From Halovenus sp. (GTDB taxonomy: Archaea > Halobacteriota > Halobacteria > Halobacteriales > Haloarculaceae), in NCBI GenBank assembly GCA_003551945.1, contig PUNZ01000221.1:1-15009 (forward strand): a stretch of 15,009 nt of DNA. Direction: 5' to 3'. This document shows, piece after piece, positions 13,579 to 15,009 of the stretch. The position numbers and the translations under genes are program-made. Within the stretch, counting starts at the first letter, position 1. Each line of letters opens with the position of its first letter. The notes beneath the pieces are model-generated. The model searched no databases. It had not been told where the DNA came from and saw only the letters and a list, made by a program, of their open reading frames with translations.

Positions 13579-14748
13579 ATGGACCTCGATGGGATTCGCG
13601 TACTTGATTTGACGCAGTTACTACCAGGGCCATACGGGAGTCAGCTTCTCGCTGATGCAGGCGCGGAGGTCATCAAAATCGAGCCACCACACGGTGACCC
13701 CGGCCGACTCTTTGGCTCACAGAACGAATGGGCAGGCCACATCTTTGCGCCGGTCAATGCTGGGAAAAAGAGCGTGACGCTCAACCTGAAAACGGAGGAG
13801 GGGAAGGAAATCTTCTATCGGCTTGTTGAAGATGCAGATGTCGTCTTCGAGCAGTTTCGGCCAGGTGTGACCGAGCGACTGGGCGTCGATTACGAAACAC
13901 TCACCGAGTATAACGACCGCCTCGTCTACTGCTCGCTAACTGGTTATGGACAGGAAGGACCGTACGCAGACCGTGCCGGCCACGACCTCAACTACATCGG
14001 TATCGCCGGATTACTCGATATGAGCCGTGCAAGTGAAGATGAGCCCCCGACACAACCGGGTTATCCAATCGCCGATATGACCGGCGGCCTCGTTGCGGCA
14101 AAGAGCATCGTGAGTGCGTTGCTGTCGCGCGAACTCGGAAATACAGACGGCGAATATCTCGATATTGCAATGGCTGATGCAGTGCTGTCGTACGCACAGG
14201 TAGAGGTAGCCATGGCGGATGACGGCGATGCCCCTCGGCCCGGTGGCACTCCGATAGCCGGGTCCTTTCCATGGTACAGCGTTTACGAGACAGCTGACGG
14301 GAAGTATATGACCGTGGCGGCACTGGAACCGCGGTTCTGGAGCGTCTTCTGTGAGGCGATTGACCGCGAGGACCTGCAGTCGCTGCATCTCACGACGGAT
14401 GACGAGGCGTTGAGAGACCTACGGACAGAGCTGCAGGAAATCTTTGCCACAGCCACACAGGCAGAATGGCGTGAGCGGTTTGAAACGGTTCCCGATGGGA
14501 CAGTTGAGCCAGTCAACACACCAACAGAGGCGCTTTCAGACCCACAGTTGAGTGCCCGGGACTTGTTGACCGAAACGGCTGCCGGTCACCGGCGGGTTCG
14601 CCATCCAGGAACAGGTGGACTGAGTGAGCACACAGCGAATGAGTCCGGTGCTGTCCCAGCACTCGGTGAACATACCGACGCACTGCTCGAAGCATGTGGC
14701 TACGATGCACCAGCGCGGAAGCGGTTGCGTGAACAAGAGATAATCTGA
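13579..14748 (+). CDS. Alpha-methylacyl-CoA racemase-like protein (family III CoA-transferase fold)
   Basis: A CaiB/BaiF-fold enzyme, 389 aa, cytoplasmic. Family members are either CoA-transferases or 2-methylacyl-CoA racemases. Here the racemase triad known from mycobacterial MCR (His126, Asp156, Glu241) is matched by H135 in RAGHDLNYIGIAG, D166 in YPIADMTGG and E250 in VAALEPRFW. The GHDLNY and ALEPRFW signatures are those of AMACR rather than of formyl- or carnitine-CoA transferases. The expected role is inversion at C2 of (R)/(S)-2-methylacyl-CoA so that stereospecific acyl-CoA dehydrogenases can act. The N-terminal half (LDLTQLLPGPYGSQLLADAGAEVIKIE region, 9-35) is the usual CoA-binding fold. 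A weak TATA-like GTTTTCAC (13549-13556) lies about 27 nt upstream, so it may have its own promoter. An ATG at 13574 is out of frame. Confidence 0.9.
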   Translation: MDLDGIRVLDLTQLLPGPYGSQLLADAGAEVIKIEPPHGDPGRLFGSQNEWAGHIFAPVNAGKKSVTLNLKTEEGKEIFYRLVEDADVVFEQFRPGVTERLGVDYETLTEYNDRLVYCSLTGYGQEGPYADRAGHDLNYIGIAGLLDMSRASEDEPPTQPGYPIADMTGGLVAAKSIVSALLSRELGNTDGEYLDIAMADAVLSYAQVEVAMADDGDAPRPGGTPIAGSFPWYSVYETADGKYMTVAALEPRFWSVFCEAIDREDLQSLHLTTDDEALRDLRTELQEIFATATQAEWRERFETVPDGTVEPVNTPTEALSDPQLSARDLLTETAAGHRRVRHPGTGGLSEHTANESGAVPALGEHTDALLEACGYDAPARKRLREQEII

Positions 14749-14803
14749 TAAGAGTAGCAGACAATATTGCTGGTAACTCCGACAAATAATACGTGAACTG
14801 ACA

Positions 14804-14821
14804 TAGTCAGAAATATGACTA
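14804..14821. repeat. Inverted repeat TAGTCA-N6-TGACTA downstream of the racemase gene
   Basis: A perfect 6-bp inverted repeat with a GAAATA loop lies 55 nt after the racemase stop and is followed by a pyrimidine-rich stretch (CTTTCTCT). It could be a terminator hairpin, or an operator overlapping the start of a doubtful 51-codon frame at 14815. Confidence 0.4.
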
Positions 14822-14970
14822 CTTTCTCTGGACGCAGACGTTGCCACCCCAAGAAAGAAGCAGCATCCATGAGCCAGTTTTCGTCAGTGACACCCCAAGC
14901 CAATGAGTACCATTTTGTACCATCAAAGCAAGCAGGACGTGTCGTGCACCCCGAGGTAGTTTATGTGTAA
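14815..14970 (+). CDS. Doubtful 51-codon open frame after the racemase gene
   Basis: ATG to TAA frame encoding a 51-residue basic peptide (start MTTFSGRRRCHPKKEAAS). In its favour, an AT-rich AAATAA (14784-14789) lies about 28 nt upstream of the ATG. Against it, the product is basic rather than acidic, codon third positions are less GC-rich by eye than in neighbouring genes, and I recognise no family. It may be a chance frame or a decayed fragment. The rest of 14749-15009 holds nothing else that I can support as a gene. Confidence 0.18.
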   Translation: MTTFSGRRRCHPKKEAASMSQFSSVTPQANEYHFVPSKQAGRVVHPEVVYV

Positions 14971-14996
14971 CCAGAGATAGAGAAGAATGTATTTTG

Positions 14997-15004
14997 TATA
15001 TAAA
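14997..15004 (+). promoter_or_regulatory. TATA-like element at the window edge
   Basis: TATATAAA preceded by TTTTG is a strong TATA-like match. It would place a transcription start about 25 nt later, beyond the window, for a gene on the plus strand. The ATG at 15007 is too close to be that start. Confidence 0.35.
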
Positions 15005-15009
15005 CAATG

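Noticed and set aside
14819..15007. Minus-strand frame at the window end, hydrophobic and Trp-containing
   Set aside because: No acidic bias, no recognisable motif, no promoter or ribosome site; transposase identity was considered but not supported.
1..15009. Search for CRISPR arrays, tRNA genes, insertion sequences, toxin-antitoxin or defence genes
   Set aside because: No spaced direct repeats, cloverleaf-like sequence, transposase motif or paired small toxin/antitoxin genes were seen by eye.

Overview
The window looks like a chromosomal stretch of a halophilic archaeon (class Halobacteria). The proteins are strongly acidic. The binding protein has a twin-arginine lipoprotein signal followed by a poly-aspartate linker. 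GAPDH is the archaeal type II enzyme, and two small proteins match my memory of haloarchaea-only families (DUF5783, DUF5815). Many first genes start at an ATG about 26-29 nt from a TATA-like element, the leaderless pattern of haloarchaea. I cannot name the genus.

Layout. (1) 132-754, + strand: a DUF5783-like protein and a stand-alone Lrp/AsnC effector-binding domain. (2) 771-7373, - strand: a complete five-gene dipeptide/oligopeptide ABC importer in the order dppA-B-C-D-F, with short or overlapping junctions and its own promoter region at 7374-7556. (3) 7557-9174, - strand: type II GAPDH followed by a DUF5815-like protein. (4) 9299-10306, + strand: a gamma-class carbonic anhydrase and a small STAS/SpoIIAA-like protein. 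(5) 10324-13220, - strand: an acyl-CoA dehydrogenase translationally coupled (TAATG) to an acyl-CoA carboxylase carboxyltransferase subunit. (6) 13364-14748, + strand, divergent from (5): a 51-residue CxC/CxxC zinc-ribbon-like protein and a family III CoA-transferase-fold enzyme carrying the alpha-methylacyl-CoA racemase catalytic triad. (7) 14749-15009: mostly non-coding, with an inverted repeat and a TATA-like element near the edge.

How they work together. Block 2 imports peptides or a similar solute; ATP hydrolysis by DppD/DppF drives uptake of ligand delivered by membrane-anchored DppA. GAPDH serves central carbon metabolism. Blocks 5-6 are the most coherent metabolic idea: a 2-methylacyl-CoA racemase, a dehydrogenase with its catalytic Glu in the isovaleryl/long-chain position, and a carboxyltransferase whose acceptor loop resembles methylcrotonyl/geranyl-CoA carboxylases. 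Together they suggest breakdown of methyl-branched (leucine- or isoprenoid-derived) acyl-CoAs. No biotin carboxylase or biotin carrier gene is present, so the carboxylase must borrow its partner from elsewhere.

No tRNA, rRNA, CRISPR array, insertion sequence or recognisable defence system was seen. The unusual items are architectural variants (DppF insertion, DppC N-terminal extension, carboxylase N-terminal extension), the tiny zinc protein, and several inverted repeats in promoter regions.
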